Of a stretch of DNA of 64,000 nt, positions 52,627 through 62,100 are shown in pieces. Within the stretch, counting starts at the first letter, position 1; each line of letters opens with the position of its first letter. The stretch comes from Spirochaetaceae bacterium (lineage in GTDB: Bacteria; Spirochaetota; Spirochaetia; Treponematales; Treponemataceae). Location: NCBI GenBank assembly GCA_017623685.1, contig JAGAOP010000060.1:51972-115971 (forward strand). Direction: 5' to 3'. The position numbers were made by a program, and so were the translations under genes. The notes under the pieces were generated by a model. That model did no database searches and was not told the origin of the DNA. It saw only the letters and a list, made by a program, of their open reading frames with translations.

Positions 52627-54036
52627 ATGAAGAAGATAATTTTTTTAATTGTAGCCGTTTTTCTCACTATAGTAATTGCAATTATGGCTTTCACATATTA
52701 TGAAAATACATATATTCCTATTACAAGTAATAATACAAATGCGGAAAAAGTTCTAAAGGTTGTTGGGGATATAGATTATGTGCCTTTAGCTTTTTTAGAT
52801 AAAGAAGGAAAACCCACAGGACATGATGTTGACTTAATTTATAGAGTTGCCAACGAAATGGATATGAAGGCTGAAATTGATTTAATGCCTTGGCCTGAAG
52901 CAGTAGCTGCATTTAAAAAAGGCGAATACGATGTGTTAATTACTGTTGCCTACGTTGATGGTAGAGAAGAATGGTTGCACTATTCAATTCCAGTTACAAA
53001 TGATCACTATACGATTTTTTCAAACAAAAAACAAAAAGATTTTCATTTAATAGATTTATCTCTTTCTAAAATTGCAGTTTTAGAGGATGATGGCTGCATT
53101 GAATTCTTAAAAAGTATATATGATTTGCAAAATAATATAATTGCTTTACCATCAACAGAAGCTTGTTTTAGATTACTTTCTGTTGGTGGATGCGATTATG
53201 TTATTGCTCCAGAAACTATTGGTATGAGTGAAATAAAAAAATATGAATACAAAAATATTTTTTCCCAAGGAGATAATATTTTAAGTAATATTTTTTGTTT
53301 TGCAACTCAACCACATGATAAAGAATTGTTACTTCAAATTAATGATGCTTTATCTGGATTAAAAAGTCTTGGGTTGTTACGGAAAGCTCATAACTATTGG
53401 ATGGTTTCTTACAAAGATTCCAATGTACTAATTTCATTATTAAAGCAACATTCAAATTTATTTATGACCCTTACAATTCTGATGCTTTTTATCATCTGTC
53501 TAGTTGTAATGGTTTTCAAGCACTTAGCCAATGGAAAACTAAGGGAATTGGTTTATATTGATAGAATGACTGGGGTAAAAAATCGTGTTGGTTACGATGA
53601 AATGGTTGACCTTATTGATGAAAAACTTTGCCGCAGAGAAAGTATTGTTTTTGGAATTATGATGTTCGACCTAAACGGACTAAAAAAGATAAATGATGGG
53701 TTAGGTCATAAAATGGGTGACAAATACATTATTGAATCTGCAAAAATGATTGAAAGATCTTGTCCGGGGCTTCCTGTTTATAGAATTGGTGGTGATGAAT
53801 TTGTTGTTATTGTTGGAGAAAAAACAATAGATTTTATCGAAGAGTTTTCTAAAACTTTCCAAAGAAATATTAGAGTATTTAATAATACTTCATCTTTCCT
53901 TCCTAATGGAATTTCTGTTGCCCAAGGATACGCTATCTATGATAACAAAAAAGATTCTTCTTTTTCTGACGTTTACAAAAGAGCAGATATTATCATGTAT
54001 AGAAACAAGCAAGAATCTAGAAACCCTACTTCATAA
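52627..54036 (+). CDS. Diguanylate cyclase with periplasmic solute-binding-type sensor
   Basis: 469 residues: signal anchor at 3-24, periplasmic SBP_bac_3-like domain (about 40-265: YVPLAFLDKEGKPTGHDVDL and AVAAFKKGEYDVLITVAYVD), a second membrane helix near 275-297 (LFMTLTILMLFIICLVVMVF), then the GGDEF domain starting near DRMTGVKNRVGYDEM. The active-site motif is intact (YRIGGDEFVVIV near residue 388), so c-di-GMP synthesis is expected. The inhibitory RxxD I-site five residues before GGDEF is absent. The sensor probably binds an amino acid or similar solute. The ligand is not known. Confidence 0.88.
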   Translation: MKKIIFLIVAVFLTIVIAIMAFTYYENTYIPITSNNTNAEKVLKVVGDIDYVPLAFLDKEGKPTGHDVDLIYRVANEMDMKAEIDLMPWPEAVAAFKKGEYDVLITVAYVDGREEWLHYSIPVTNDHYTIFSNKKQKDFHLIDLSLSKIAVLEDDGCIEFLKSIYDLQNNIIALPSTEACFRLLSVGGCDYVIAPETIGMSEIKKYEYKNIFSQGDNILSNIFCFATQPHDKELLLQINDALSGLKSLGLLRKAHNYWMVSYKDSNVLISLLKQHSNLFMTLTILMLFIICLVVMVFKHLANGKLRELVYIDRMTGVKNRVGYDEMVDLIDEKLCRRESIVFGIMMFDLNGLKKINDGLGHKMGDKYIIESAKMIERSCPGLPVYRIGGDEFVVIVGEKTIDFIEEFSKTFQRNIRVFNNTSSFLPNGISVAQGYAIYDNKKDSSFSDVYKRADIIMYRNKQESRNPTS

Positions 54037-54055
54037 ATTATAATTTTTATCTCTA

Positions 54056-54083
54056 TTGACTTTTTTTTCCAGTAATGTATTAC
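54056..54083 (+). promoter_or_regulatory. Promoter of the MATE exporter gene
   Basis: TTGACT (54056-54061), a 16 bp spacer and TATTAC (54078-54083), then 7 nt to the ATG at 54091 with no ribosome binding site. Confidence 0.55.
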
Positions 54084-54090
54084 TTTTACT

Positions 54091-55521
54091 ATGGAAATAA
54101 TACGAGATAAAAATCCTTTGACAAATTTACTTGGCCCTTTATCATTTTATAAAAAAGCATTAGCTATTGCTTTGCCTGTTATGGGACAGTTACTTATACA
54201 AAATATGGTTTCCTTGATAGACAATTTTATGGTTGCTGGTTTAGGGGACATAAAAATGTCTGGGGTGAATATAGCAGGGCAAATAAATTTTGTTTTTTTG
54301 GTTTTAATAAACACAATTTGTCTTTCTGGTGGAATTTTTATGTCCCAATATAATGGGGCAAAAAATCCAGCTGGAATGCAACAAGTTTTCCGTTTTAAGC
54401 TTTTTTTTGCCACGATAGCTAGTTTAATATATACCACAATAAGTATTTTTTTCCCAAGACCCTTCCTTGCTCTTATGGTTCATGGGAATATTGCTAGCGA
54501 ACCAATAATCGAAGAAGGTGTGCGTTATATGCGAATTCTGGCTTTTTCTTGGATTCCTACTGTAATTGCAACTTCTATTGGTTCTTCTCTTAGAGAAATA
54601 GGCAAGGTAAAGCCCCCTCTAATAATTTCAGTAACAGCAACAGCAGTAAATACCTTTTTTAACTGGATTTTTATTTATGGAAACTTAGGTGCACCGAGGC
54701 TAGAAACAGTAGGTGCTGCCATTGCTACGATTATAGCTAGAGTTGTAGAAGTAACAATTTTTATAATTTATATTTGTAAAACGAAACCTCCTTTCTATTT
54801 TAAAATAATAGATTTTTTTAAGGTGAAAATTTCTCTATTTTTTACAATTTTAAAAAAATCAGCTTTAGTGTTAGTTTCTGAAATGTCTTGGGTTTTGTCA
54901 GAAACAGTAACAACTGCATTGTACAATAGTCGAGGTGGTGCAGAAGTTGTTTCTGGTATGGCAGCGGGTTTTGCTATTGCAAATCTGTTTTTTGTATGCT
55001 TTTCTGGTATTGCAACTGTTACAGGTGTAATTATGGGTGGTACATTAGGTGCTAACCGATTAGATGAAGCTAGAATTCAAAAAAATTGGTTGCTAAGTGG
55101 AGCTCTTGTTTTTGGAGTTTTTGCAGGATTACTGGGTTTACTAACAACATTTATAATTCCAATAATTTATGGAAATCTAAGTTCTGAAGCTCAAATTGTA
55201 ACACGAGGACTTGTGTTAGTAAATGCTTTATATATGCCAGTTTGGGCATTTGTAAATGCTCAGTTTGCAATTTCTCGTACAGGTGGAGATGCTACAATGG
55301 GGGCAATTGTAGATTTATCAACAAACACATTACTTGTAATTCCAGGAATGTTTGCTTTAACCTATTTAACAAAAATTGGACCAGTAGCATTATATGGAAT
55401 TATTAAATTAGTTGATTTTGTTAAAATTACAATATGTGCGATTTGGTTGAAAAAAGAGAGATGGCTTACAAATCTTGCAGCTGCTTATTACACAGACGAA
55501 ACTTTTGAAAAAATGTCCTAA
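54091..55521 (+). CDS. MATE-family multidrug/organic cation exporter
   Basis: 476 residues with about 12 membrane helices and the two-fold MATE repeat. Marks include ALPVMGQLLIQNMVSLIDNF near 30, GDIKMSGVNIAGQINFVFLV near 52, a FMSQYNGAKNP loop, and the second-half loop LGANRLDEARIQKNWLL near 320. The gene is monocistronic; it follows a diguanylate cyclase gene with its own near-leaderless promoter and ends just before rpsU. The transported compound cannot be predicted. An uncharacterised MatE subgroup with PatA/FloR-like roles is possible but unsupported. Confidence 0.88.
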   Translation: MEIIRDKNPLTNLLGPLSFYKKALAIALPVMGQLLIQNMVSLIDNFMVAGLGDIKMSGVNIAGQINFVFLVLINTICLSGGIFMSQYNGAKNPAGMQQVFRFKLFFATIASLIYTTISIFFPRPFLALMVHGNIASEPIIEEGVRYMRILAFSWIPTVIATSIGSSLREIGKVKPPLIISVTATAVNTFFNWIFIYGNLGAPRLETVGAAIATIIARVVEVTIFIIYICKTKPPFYFKIIDFFKVKISLFFTILKKSALVLVSEMSWVLSETVTTALYNSRGGAEVVSGMAAGFAIANLFFVCFSGIATVTGVIMGGTLGANRLDEARIQKNWLLSGALVFGVFAGLLGLLTTFIIPIIYGNLSSEAQIVTRGLVLVNALYMPVWAFVNAQFAISRTGGDATMGAIVDLSTNTLLVIPGMFALTYLTKIGPVALYGIIKLVDFVKITICAIWLKKERWLTNLAAAYYTDETFEKMS

Positions 55522-55584
55522 CAAAAAATATTTTTCAGAATTCTCTTGATTAATTCAGTGACTTTATAATAAAATAAAGAGAAT

Positions 55585-55598
55585 TTCGGTATTCCGAA
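55585..55598 (+). promoter_or_regulatory. Hairpin in the rpsU leader
   Basis: TTCGG (55585-55589), loop TATT, CCGAA (55594-55598), immediately upstream of the AAGGAGG ribosome binding site. A larger flanking pair, ATTCTCTT and AAGAGAAT, also exists around the promoter. Possible translational control of S21. Confidence 0.35.
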
Positions 55599-55617
55599 TT
55601 TAAGGAGGTGACATAGT

Positions 55618-55824
55618 ATGGCAACAATCATGGTTGATGAATCGGAAAATCTAGAAAAAGCAATTAAAAGATTCAAGCGCATGGTTGAAAAAGAAGGTAT
55701 CATTCGTGAATTCAAAAAGCGCGAATTTTTTGTTAAACCTTCTACCACAAATCACCAGAAAAAGGTTTCTCTTGAGCGTAAACTATTGAACAAAAAAAGA
55801 AAGGCTACAAAAAAAGAATATTAG
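55618..55824 (+). CDS. rpsU: 30S ribosomal protein S21
   Basis: A 68-residue basic protein. [20 protein letters not shown] and [13 protein letters not shown] are the S21 hallmarks. It binds the 3' domain of 16S rRNA near the anti-Shine-Dalgarno sequence and supports initiation. A perfect AAGGAGGTGA lies before the ATG, the strongest Shine-Dalgarno in the window. A terminator follows at 55870. Its monocistronic status and long leader suggest independent control. Confidence 0.95.
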   Translation: MATIMVDESENLEKAIKRFKRMVEKEGIIREFKKREFFVKPSTTNHQKKVSLERKLLNKKRKATKKEY

Positions 55825-55869
55825 TCTTGTTTAATTATTCTTTGTCTAACGTCAAGAATTTAACTAGAG

Positions 55870-55898
55870 AGGTTGTCCTAAAGGGGCAACCTTTTTTA
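55870..55898 (+). terminator. Terminator after rpsU
   Basis: AGGTTGTCC (55870-55878) pairs with GGGCAACCT (55884-55892), followed by six T. Its T tract runs into the stop of the convergent ygiQ gene. Confidence 0.8.
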
Positions 55899-57836
55899 TT
55901 TCAATACTTTAATTAAATCTGGTCGTCCAGCTTCTATCAAGGCTTCTTTTACTAAGCTTTGATTTTCAGGTTTATTAAATTGCAATAAAGCCCGTTGTAA
56001 TTTCCGTTGCCTTCCATTTTTTGCAACATAAATCCCTTTCATAGTTCTAGGGTCAAGTTCAGTATAATACATACAAGTTGCAAGGCTACCAGGGGTGGGA
56101 TAAAAATCCTGAACTTGATCTGGAACAAAACCTGTTTCTTTTAGATAAAGGGCTACTTGAATTGCGGCATTTAAATCTGCACCAGGATGCCCAGCAATGT
56201 AATAAGGTACAAGATATTGTTTTTTATTCAACTCTTTGTTTAACTTTGAATATTCACACGCAAAATTTTGATAAATTTCATGTTTGCTTTTTCGCATATA
56301 ATATAAAACATTATTGCTTACATGTTCAGGAGCAACTTTAAGTTGCCCAGAAATATGGTATTGGCACAGTTCTCGCAAGAAAGTTTTATCTTTGTCCAAC
56401 ATTAAATAATCAAATCGGATACCACTTCGGATAAAAACTTTTTTGATACCCGGTAGTGCTCTAAGTTTTCTGAGTAATGCAACATAATCTGAATGATTAA
56501 CATTAAGGTTTGGACAGGGATTTGTGCCAAGGCAATCTTTGTTTTTGCAAACACCAACTTTTTTTTGTTTAGAACAAGCATCTTGGCGAAAATTAGCTGT
56601 AGGACCTCCTACATCATGAATGTAGCCTTTAAAATCTTTGTCTTTTGAAAGAATTGTGGCTTCTTTTAAAAGAGATTCGTGGCTTCTACATTGAATTCGT
56701 TTACCTTGGTGAAAAGTTATTGCACAAAATGAGCAAGCTCCAAAACATCCCCTGCAACTTACTAATGAAAATTTTACTTCTTCTAAAGCAGGAATTCCAG
56801 TTTTACCATTACAAGCTGTCTTGTTATAATCTGGATGCCAGTTTCGGTTAAAGGGCAAATCCATCACAGAATCGAATTCTTTTGTTTCAAGGGGAAAAGC
56901 AGGTGGCTCTTGAACCACAAAGCGATTTTCACTTTGCTCAATTAGAATGTGTGCTGAAATTGCATCAGTATTTTCTTCTTGTAATAGATAAGATTTTGCG
57001 AAGGCAATTTTTCCTTCTTCTGTATTTGCTGATACTTCGTCAAAAGTTGGTAAGTACAGCGCCTGTTGCCAAATTCCGTTGGGATTTTCTTTTCCAGCAG
57101 GAACTTCTGATTTTTTTCCTGTTCGCCAACATGTTCCACGAATTCCTCTAAGAAAAGACAAGTTGTCATTAGTTAGTTCGCTTTCAATAGAATTTTCTTT
57201 GAGTAATTGGGCAATTTCCAGAATTGGTTTTTCCCCCATACCGTAAATCAAAAGGTCAGCCTTGGAATCTAACAAAATAGAGTGGCGAACAGTATTTGAC
57301 CAATAATCATAGTGAGCTGTTCGGCGTAAACTAGCTTCAATTCCGCCAATAATGATGGGAATTCCTTTGTATGCTTGTCGAATTTTTCCACAGTAGGTTA
57401 TTAAAGCTCGATCAGGGCGATGTCCATTTTCACCTCCGTGGCTATATGCATCGCTAGAACGAGGCTTTTTGTTAGCCGTATAATTTGAAACCATAGAATC
57501 CATTGCACCGGCAGAAACTAAAAACCCGAGTTTTGGTCGTCCCAGTTGTTTAAATGATTCAATATTGTTCCAATCTGGTTGTGCAAGGATTCCAACTGTG
57601 TAGCCATGGGCTTCTAATAAGCGTCCTAAAAGTGCCGCCGCAAAACTAGGATGGTCAACATAGGCATCTCCGGAAACAAAAACAAAATCCAGTTGCTGAA
57701 TATTTCTTTGTTCTAAGTCTAATTTGTTTACAGGAAGAAAATCAGTTCTAGGTGGATAATCTGTATTTTGTAGTTTGGGTTTTATATCATTATATTTTTT
57801 TGTTGAACTATTTTTTCCCCTTTGGTACTTATTCAT
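55896..57836 (-). CDS. YgiQ-family radical SAM protein
   Basis: 646 residues. The radical-SAM cluster motif is CRGCFGACSFC near residue 358, with YIHDVGGPTANFRQ later and a C-terminal zinc-like CKNKDCLGTNPCPN. The N-terminal half contains GYTVGILAQPDW and IIGGIEASLRR, part of the YgiQ pattern. The reaction of YgiQ enzymes is unknown. The frame is open to 57980, but TATAAT at 57843-57848 lies within it and the ATG at 57836 follows after exactly 6 nt. The stop overlaps the rpsU terminator. Confidence 0.9.
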   Translation of the reverse strand: MNKYQRGKNSSTKKYNDIKPKLQNTDYPPRTDFLPVNKLDLEQRNIQQLDFVFVSGDAYVDHPSFAAALLGRLLEAHGYTVGILAQPDWNNIESFKQLGRPKLGFLVSAGAMDSMVSNYTANKKPRSSDAYSHGGENGHRPDRALITYCGKIRQAYKGIPIIIGGIEASLRRTAHYDYWSNTVRHSILLDSKADLLIYGMGEKPILEIAQLLKENSIESELTNDNLSFLRGIRGTCWRTGKKSEVPAGKENPNGIWQQALYLPTFDEVSANTEEGKIAFAKSYLLQEENTDAISAHILIEQSENRFVVQEPPAFPLETKEFDSVMDLPFNRNWHPDYNKTACNGKTGIPALEEVKFSLVSCRGCFGACSFCAITFHQGKRIQCRSHESLLKEATILSKDKDFKGYIHDVGGPTANFRQDACSKQKKVGVCKNKDCLGTNPCPNLNVNHSDYVALLRKLRALPGIKKVFIRSGIRFDYLMLDKDKTFLRELCQYHISGQLKVAPEHVSNNVLYYMRKSKHEIYQNFACEYSKLNKELNKKQYLVPYYIAGHPGADLNAAIQVALYLKETGFVPDQVQDFYPTPGSLATCMYYTELDPRTMKGIYVAKNGRQRKLQRALLQFNKPENQSLVKEALIEAGRPDLIKVLK

Positions 57837-57842
57837 AAAAAA

Positions 57843-57848
57843 ATTATA
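57843..57848 (-). promoter_or_regulatory. -10 box of ygiQ (leaderless geometry)
   Basis: Perfect TATAAT with 6 nt to the ATG at 57836. The -35 match at 17 bp spacing (TTCTGT) is weak. Confidence 0.5.
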
Positions 57849-57862
57849 GCACAAAAAACTTA

Positions 57863-57891
57863 TTGACAGAATAGAAACTACAAAATATATT
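57863..57891 (+). promoter_or_regulatory. Promoter of the B12-binding radical SAM gene
   Basis: A perfect TTGACA (57863-57868), a 17 bp spacer and TATATT (57886-57891), then 7 nt to the GTG at 57899. It is back-to-back with the ygiQ -10 box, 14 bp away. Confidence 0.7.
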
Positions 57892-57898
57892 TTTTTAT

Positions 57899-59554
57899 GT
57901 GATAATTCCAGTTTGCACTTTATTAACAGAAACATCACCTCAGGCATTACCTTTAGGAGCTGCTTGTATTGTATCTTCAATAAATGAATTTTTTAAAAAC
58001 TCGCAAAACAAGAGTTTTTCATCTTTGGATATTTGTTCAGAGTTAGTTGTTTTTTCAGCAGAAGAAAATCCTTCTCCAGAATTTGTAGCAAAAAAAATTT
58101 TGGAATTTGATACGACAATTACTTGTTTTTCTGTTTTTGTTTGGAATTACGTTTTTTTTACCCAGGTTGCAAAAATTATTCGAAAAGAAAACCCAAATTT
58201 TATTTTTGTGGCAGGTGGTCCAGAAATAACGGCTCATCCAGAAAGTTGCTTAGACTTTGATTTTGTCATCTCTGGAGAAGGCGAAGTTCAAGTTCCTTTG
58301 TTGCTAAAAAAAATAATTATTGATAAAGAAAAAAATCTTTGTCGTCACGTCTATGGCGGTCGCGTTCCAGTTGAAAAACTTGTTTCTCCATATCTTTCTG
58401 GAATTTTAGATACAAAAAACTTTGCCGATGGAGCCTTGTGGGAACTAGCTAGAGGTTGTCCATTTAAATGTGCCTATTGTTACGAATCTAAAGGAGAAAA
58501 AACTGTTGTTCATTTTCCAATGGAAAGGATAAAATCGGAGCTAGAGTATTTTAAGAAACAAGGTGTTTGCCAAGTTTTTGTTCTTGACCCTACGTATAAT
58601 GCAAATAAACAAAGAGCCTTAGAAATATTACAGTACATAAAAAAAACAGCTTCAAATATTTTTTTTCACTTTGAATGTCGGGCTGAATTTATCGACAAGG
58701 AATTAGCAAGAGCCTTTGCAGAAATAACTTGTTCTTTACAAATTGGATTACAAAGTTCAAACCCAAAGGCATTAAAATTGGTAAACAGGAGTTTTAACAA
58801 AGAAGAATTTGTTCGGAAAATAAACTTGTTGAATAAGGCTGGCGTAATTTTTGGGTTTGACTTGATTTATGGGCTACCTGGGGATAATTTACAGTCTTTT
58901 AGAGAATCAATAGACTTTGCCCTAAGTTTATATCCGAATAGTTTAGAAATTTTTCGTCTTTCAGTATTGCCTGGAACAATTCTTTTTGACAATCGTAAAG
59001 AACTTGAACTTGTAGCTCAAAATGAACCACCTTATTTTGTTTTAAAAACTAGGGGCTTTTCTTCAAAGGACTTATCTGTGGCAGAAAAATTAGGCCAAGC
59101 TGTAACATTGTTTTATTCACAAGGAAGAGCAGTGTCTTGGTTTCATAGCCTTTTAAAACCTTTAAAACAAAGACCCTGGATTTTTTTTGAAAGATTTTAT
59201 GCTTTTGTAGAAAAATCATCTTTTATGGCAAAAAGATTAAAAAACAAAACTTTAGACTGTTTAGACCACCAGCAAATCGAAAAGCTACAAATAGATTTTA
59301 TTCAAGAAGAATATAATATGAACAATTTGAAACATTTTTTGCCTGTAGCACTGGATATAATAAAAATAAATGGAGCTTTTTCAAGGGCATATGCTGACGG
59401 TAAAATAACAAATTTACAGTTAAGTTTTCATCCAGAAGATTTGTTAAGTCCTTATGCCATGGATATAACTTTCTTTGCAAAAAATGCAAAGAAATATCCT
59501 TGTAACATAAAGGTATTTCCAGGAAAACAAGGTCCAGTATGGAAAATGAAATAA
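57899..59554 (+). CDS. B12-binding-domain radical SAM protein (DUF4080-like tail)
   Basis: 551 residues. An N-terminal cobalamin-binding-like domain (LGAACIVSSINEFF; FIFVAGGPEITAHPESCLDF) precedes the radical SAM core with ELARGCPFKCAYCYESKGEK near 183. The SPASM-free C-terminus resembles the DUF4080 tail. Similar proteins appear beside many anaerobe genes; the substrate is not known. The GTG start at 57899 follows a strong promoter by 7 nt; the ATG at 57897 is out of frame. A convergent spacer containing a 10-bp hairpin (59579) follows. Confidence 0.8.
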   Translation: MIIPVCTLLTETSPQALPLGAACIVSSINEFFKNSQNKSFSSLDICSELVVFSAEENPSPEFVAKKILEFDTTITCFSVFVWNYVFFTQVAKIIRKENPNFIFVAGGPEITAHPESCLDFDFVISGEGEVQVPLLLKKIIIDKEKNLCRHVYGGRVPVEKLVSPYLSGILDTKNFADGALWELARGCPFKCAYCYESKGEKTVVHFPMERIKSELEYFKKQGVCQVFVLDPTYNANKQRALEILQYIKKTASNIFFHFECRAEFIDKELARAFAEITCSLQIGLQSSNPKALKLVNRSFNKEEFVRKINLLNKAGVIFGFDLIYGLPGDNLQSFRESIDFALSLYPNSLEIFRLSVLPGTILFDNRKELELVAQNEPPYFVLKTRGFSSKDLSVAEKLGQAVTLFYSQGRAVSWFHSLLKPLKQRPWIFFERFYAFVEKSSFMAKRLKNKTLDCLDHQQIEKLQIDFIQEEYNMNNLKHFLPVALDIIKINGAFSRAYADGKITNLQLSFHPEDLLSPYAMDITFFAKNAKKYPCNIKVFPGKQGPVWKMK

Positions 59555-59578
59555 AAAACACATCCCAAAGTAATATGC

Positions 59579-59609
59579 ACCCCTTTTACTGGACAATAAT
59601 AAAAGGGGT
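59579..59609. repeat. Ten-bp perfect hairpin in the convergent spacer
   Basis: ACCCCTTTTA (59579-59588) and TAAAAGGGGT (59600-59609) with an 11-nt loop and no T tract on either side. It may act as a terminator of unusual form for the radical SAM gene and the chemoreceptor, or as a small RNA end. Confidence 0.5.
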
Positions 59610-59661
59610 ACACTTCACTTCAAGTTTTTTTGCTAGCCTTTATAATTAATTAGATGAAAAC

Positions 59662-61724
59662 TTATTTCAGTTTGAATTTATTAATAAGTTTGTCTAGTTC
59701 AAAAATCTTTTCACGTGTTGTCACTGCCATATCAGAAACTGTTTGGGCTGCCTTAGTAATTTCAAGGATACCTTCATTCATTTCTTCCATACTGCCTTCT
59801 ACAGTGTGAGCAATAATTTCGAGATTTTTTGATTCAGTCTTAACATGAACAATGTTGCCAGACATTTCTTTTGATGTAGAAGAAACGTGGCTTGTAGAAT
59901 CATTCATTTCGTGAAGGGCAATTAAGATTTGTCGAGAAGCTTCTTCTTGTTCGCTCATAGCATTACTAATTTCATGAACAAGGGTACTTGTAGAAGTAAC
60001 TTTGTTTGTAATATCTTCAAATTCTTGGCGTGAAGTTTCTGTTGAAGATACAACTTCTACAATAATTGAAGTGATTTCGTCCAATTCAGATTTTATAGAC
60101 TTAGACTGCAAAGATGAATTTTCTGCAAGCTTTCGGATCTCGTCTGCTACAACAGCAAACCTTTTCCTGCTTCTCCAGCGTGTGCCGCTTCGATGGCAGC
60201 ATTCATAGCTAAAAGATTTGTCTGAGAAGCTATCTGAGAAATTACATTGTTTGCATCTGCAAGATGTTCAGATTGTTGTGCCATTTTATTTACTTGATGG
60301 AAAACATCATCTTGGCGAGTTTTTGCTGTGTTTGTAATATTCATCAAAATGTTATATTCACTAGACATTTTGCTAATTGAATTAGAAACTGAACTAATAT
60401 TTCCAACCATTTCTTCGATAGATGCTGAAGATTCAACAATTCCTGAAGATTGTGTGTCAATTAAGTTATCTAGATTTTGAATCTCTCCAACGCTACTGTC
60501 CAAAACAGATTGAACTGCACTTAAAGCCTTGTTTTGTTTTGTTACGGAGCCTCTTACACTATTAATATTTGCAGAAATTTGGGTGGAAGCTCCAGCTGCT
60601 TGTTGGGCACTAGAAGCTAATTCTTCTGCTGTTTTTTCTAGTTGTGATCCTGTATCTTGTACTGCTTTGATAAAATGCCTTTGTGCATCAAAAAACTTGT
60701 TGATAGCATTTTCCATAATTCCGATTTCATCATTTGATTTAGCATCAAATTCATATGATAAATCAATAGTTCCATCGGTAAGTACAATTTTTTCCAAAGT
60801 TGCGATTGTTTTATTTACTGGTTTAATAACAAGGATATTAAGGAAAATCATTACGGTAATAATTGAGGCAAGTATACAAAACCCTACAGCTATGGATACT
60901 TTATTCAAAATGGAGTTAGAAATTTCGTTTACATGGTTTACATTTGTTCCAACAAAGAACATTACTTTTTCGGTATTGTTATCTGTTTTATAAGGACGAT
61001 AAACAGCTAAAAAAGTTTGTCCCTGGACCTCAACTTCTCCATGGAATTCTTTTCCTTGGGTATAAACAGTATCCAAAATTTCTTGATTATTGAATTTTCC
61101 TGTTAAATAATTTCCGTCTTTGTCTCTGTTGGATGTTCCTGCTCTGTTATCACCAAGGAAAAGAGTAATTGTAGTATCTGTTTCTTCTGCTATTTTTGTT
61201 AGGTAATTGTTATCAGAAATAGCAAGCTGAAGTAAAATAATATAATTTCTATTGTTTAAAGATACTCGTCCTGCTGAAGTAAACAAAACTGCTTCTTCTG
61301 TAACGGTTTTAACAACGATATTTTGGTTGTTTTTAGCAGAATTAATTGCCTTAATTTCAGAAGGGTGATTGTATACATCATTTGTTGAAGAAAACATTAC
61401 ATTGTTTGCTTCACTTATAATTGCAATACTTGATAGCTCAAAGTTTTTTTCATAATCTTTTAAGTATTCAACAAGATCTTCCTGTCCAGAAAACAGAGGA
61501 ACAACTGTTTGTAGGTTTTCGATATACTGTAGCATTAATTTTTCGTCAGCATTAATGACATCAGTTACAATTTGTTCTTTTACATAAAGTGTTTCATAAT
61601 CTGAATTCAAGACAGTTCTTCGTATTATAGGATTTAAAATTAAGTAGGAAAACAAACTTGAAGCTACCAACAGAATCAACAATGCAATAATGAATTTCCC
61701 TTTAAGGCGTAGGTTTTTGAGCAT
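59662..61724 (-). pseudogene. Methyl-accepting chemotaxis protein, frameshifted in the signalling tip
   Basis: Reads as a full chemoreceptor in two frames. The N-terminal piece (61724 to about 60159) has a membrane helix (FIIALLILLVASSLFSYLIL), a Cache-like ligand domain, a second helix (ISIAVGFCILASIITVMIFL), HAMP, and methylation helices up to MNAAIEAAHAGEAGKG. The C-terminal piece (59662-60111 and upstream) continues with ADEIRKLAENSSLQSKSIKS. At GGTTTGC (60155-60161) one T is missing relative to the expected GGTTTTGC (Gly-Phe-Ala), shifting frame and giving a stop at TAG within 4 codons. Total length 2,063 nt fits a 687-residue receptor minus one base. An assembly error or real inactivation are both possible. 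GGAG lies 6 nt before the ATG. Confidence 0.85.
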
Positions 61725-61881
61725 AAAAAACTCCAAAAAATTAAAAATTGTAAATATATGTAATATTATATTTAAAGTATTTATTAGTCAAGAGATATAA
61801 TGTTTATTTGTTTATTATATATAGTTTTATATCTAATAATTTGAAAAAACATTGGACGTAAAATATTTCCAAGAAAATTTT

Positions 61882-62100
61882 TTAAGACATAAAATCTTCG
61901 AAAAACTGTATTTTTTTAGGTTCAGTTATTAGAGAATTTTGCCGCCGTTCTTCTATAGCTTTTTCGTGTCCCTTTAAGGCTGAAAAGGGAAGAAAAATCT
62001 TTGCTCTTTGTAAAAGTGGCATTTTTACCCTTTTGTCTGTAATTGGCCATTTTGTGTAGAGTATGTCGCTATAATCATTTGGCAGTGGATGAATAGTCAT
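61882..62100 (-). CDS. YolD-like small protein
   Basis: 72 residues. The segment PLLQRAKIFLPFSALKGHEKA carries the pattern RAxxFxPFxALxGxxxAI seen in small proteins encoded beside Y-family polymerases (YolD-like). Its ATG overlaps the polymerase stop by 4 nt (62097-62100), so the two are co-translated. Its function is unknown, perhaps a polymerase partner. Confidence 0.7.
   Translation of the reverse strand: MTIHPLPNDYSDILYTKWPITDKRVKMPLLQRAKIFLPFSALKGHEKAIEERRQNSLITEPKKIQFFEDFMS

Noticed and set aside
60529..60993. 154-codon plus-strand frame inside the chemoreceptor gene
   Set aside because: Antisense shadow of the HAMP/methylation helices.
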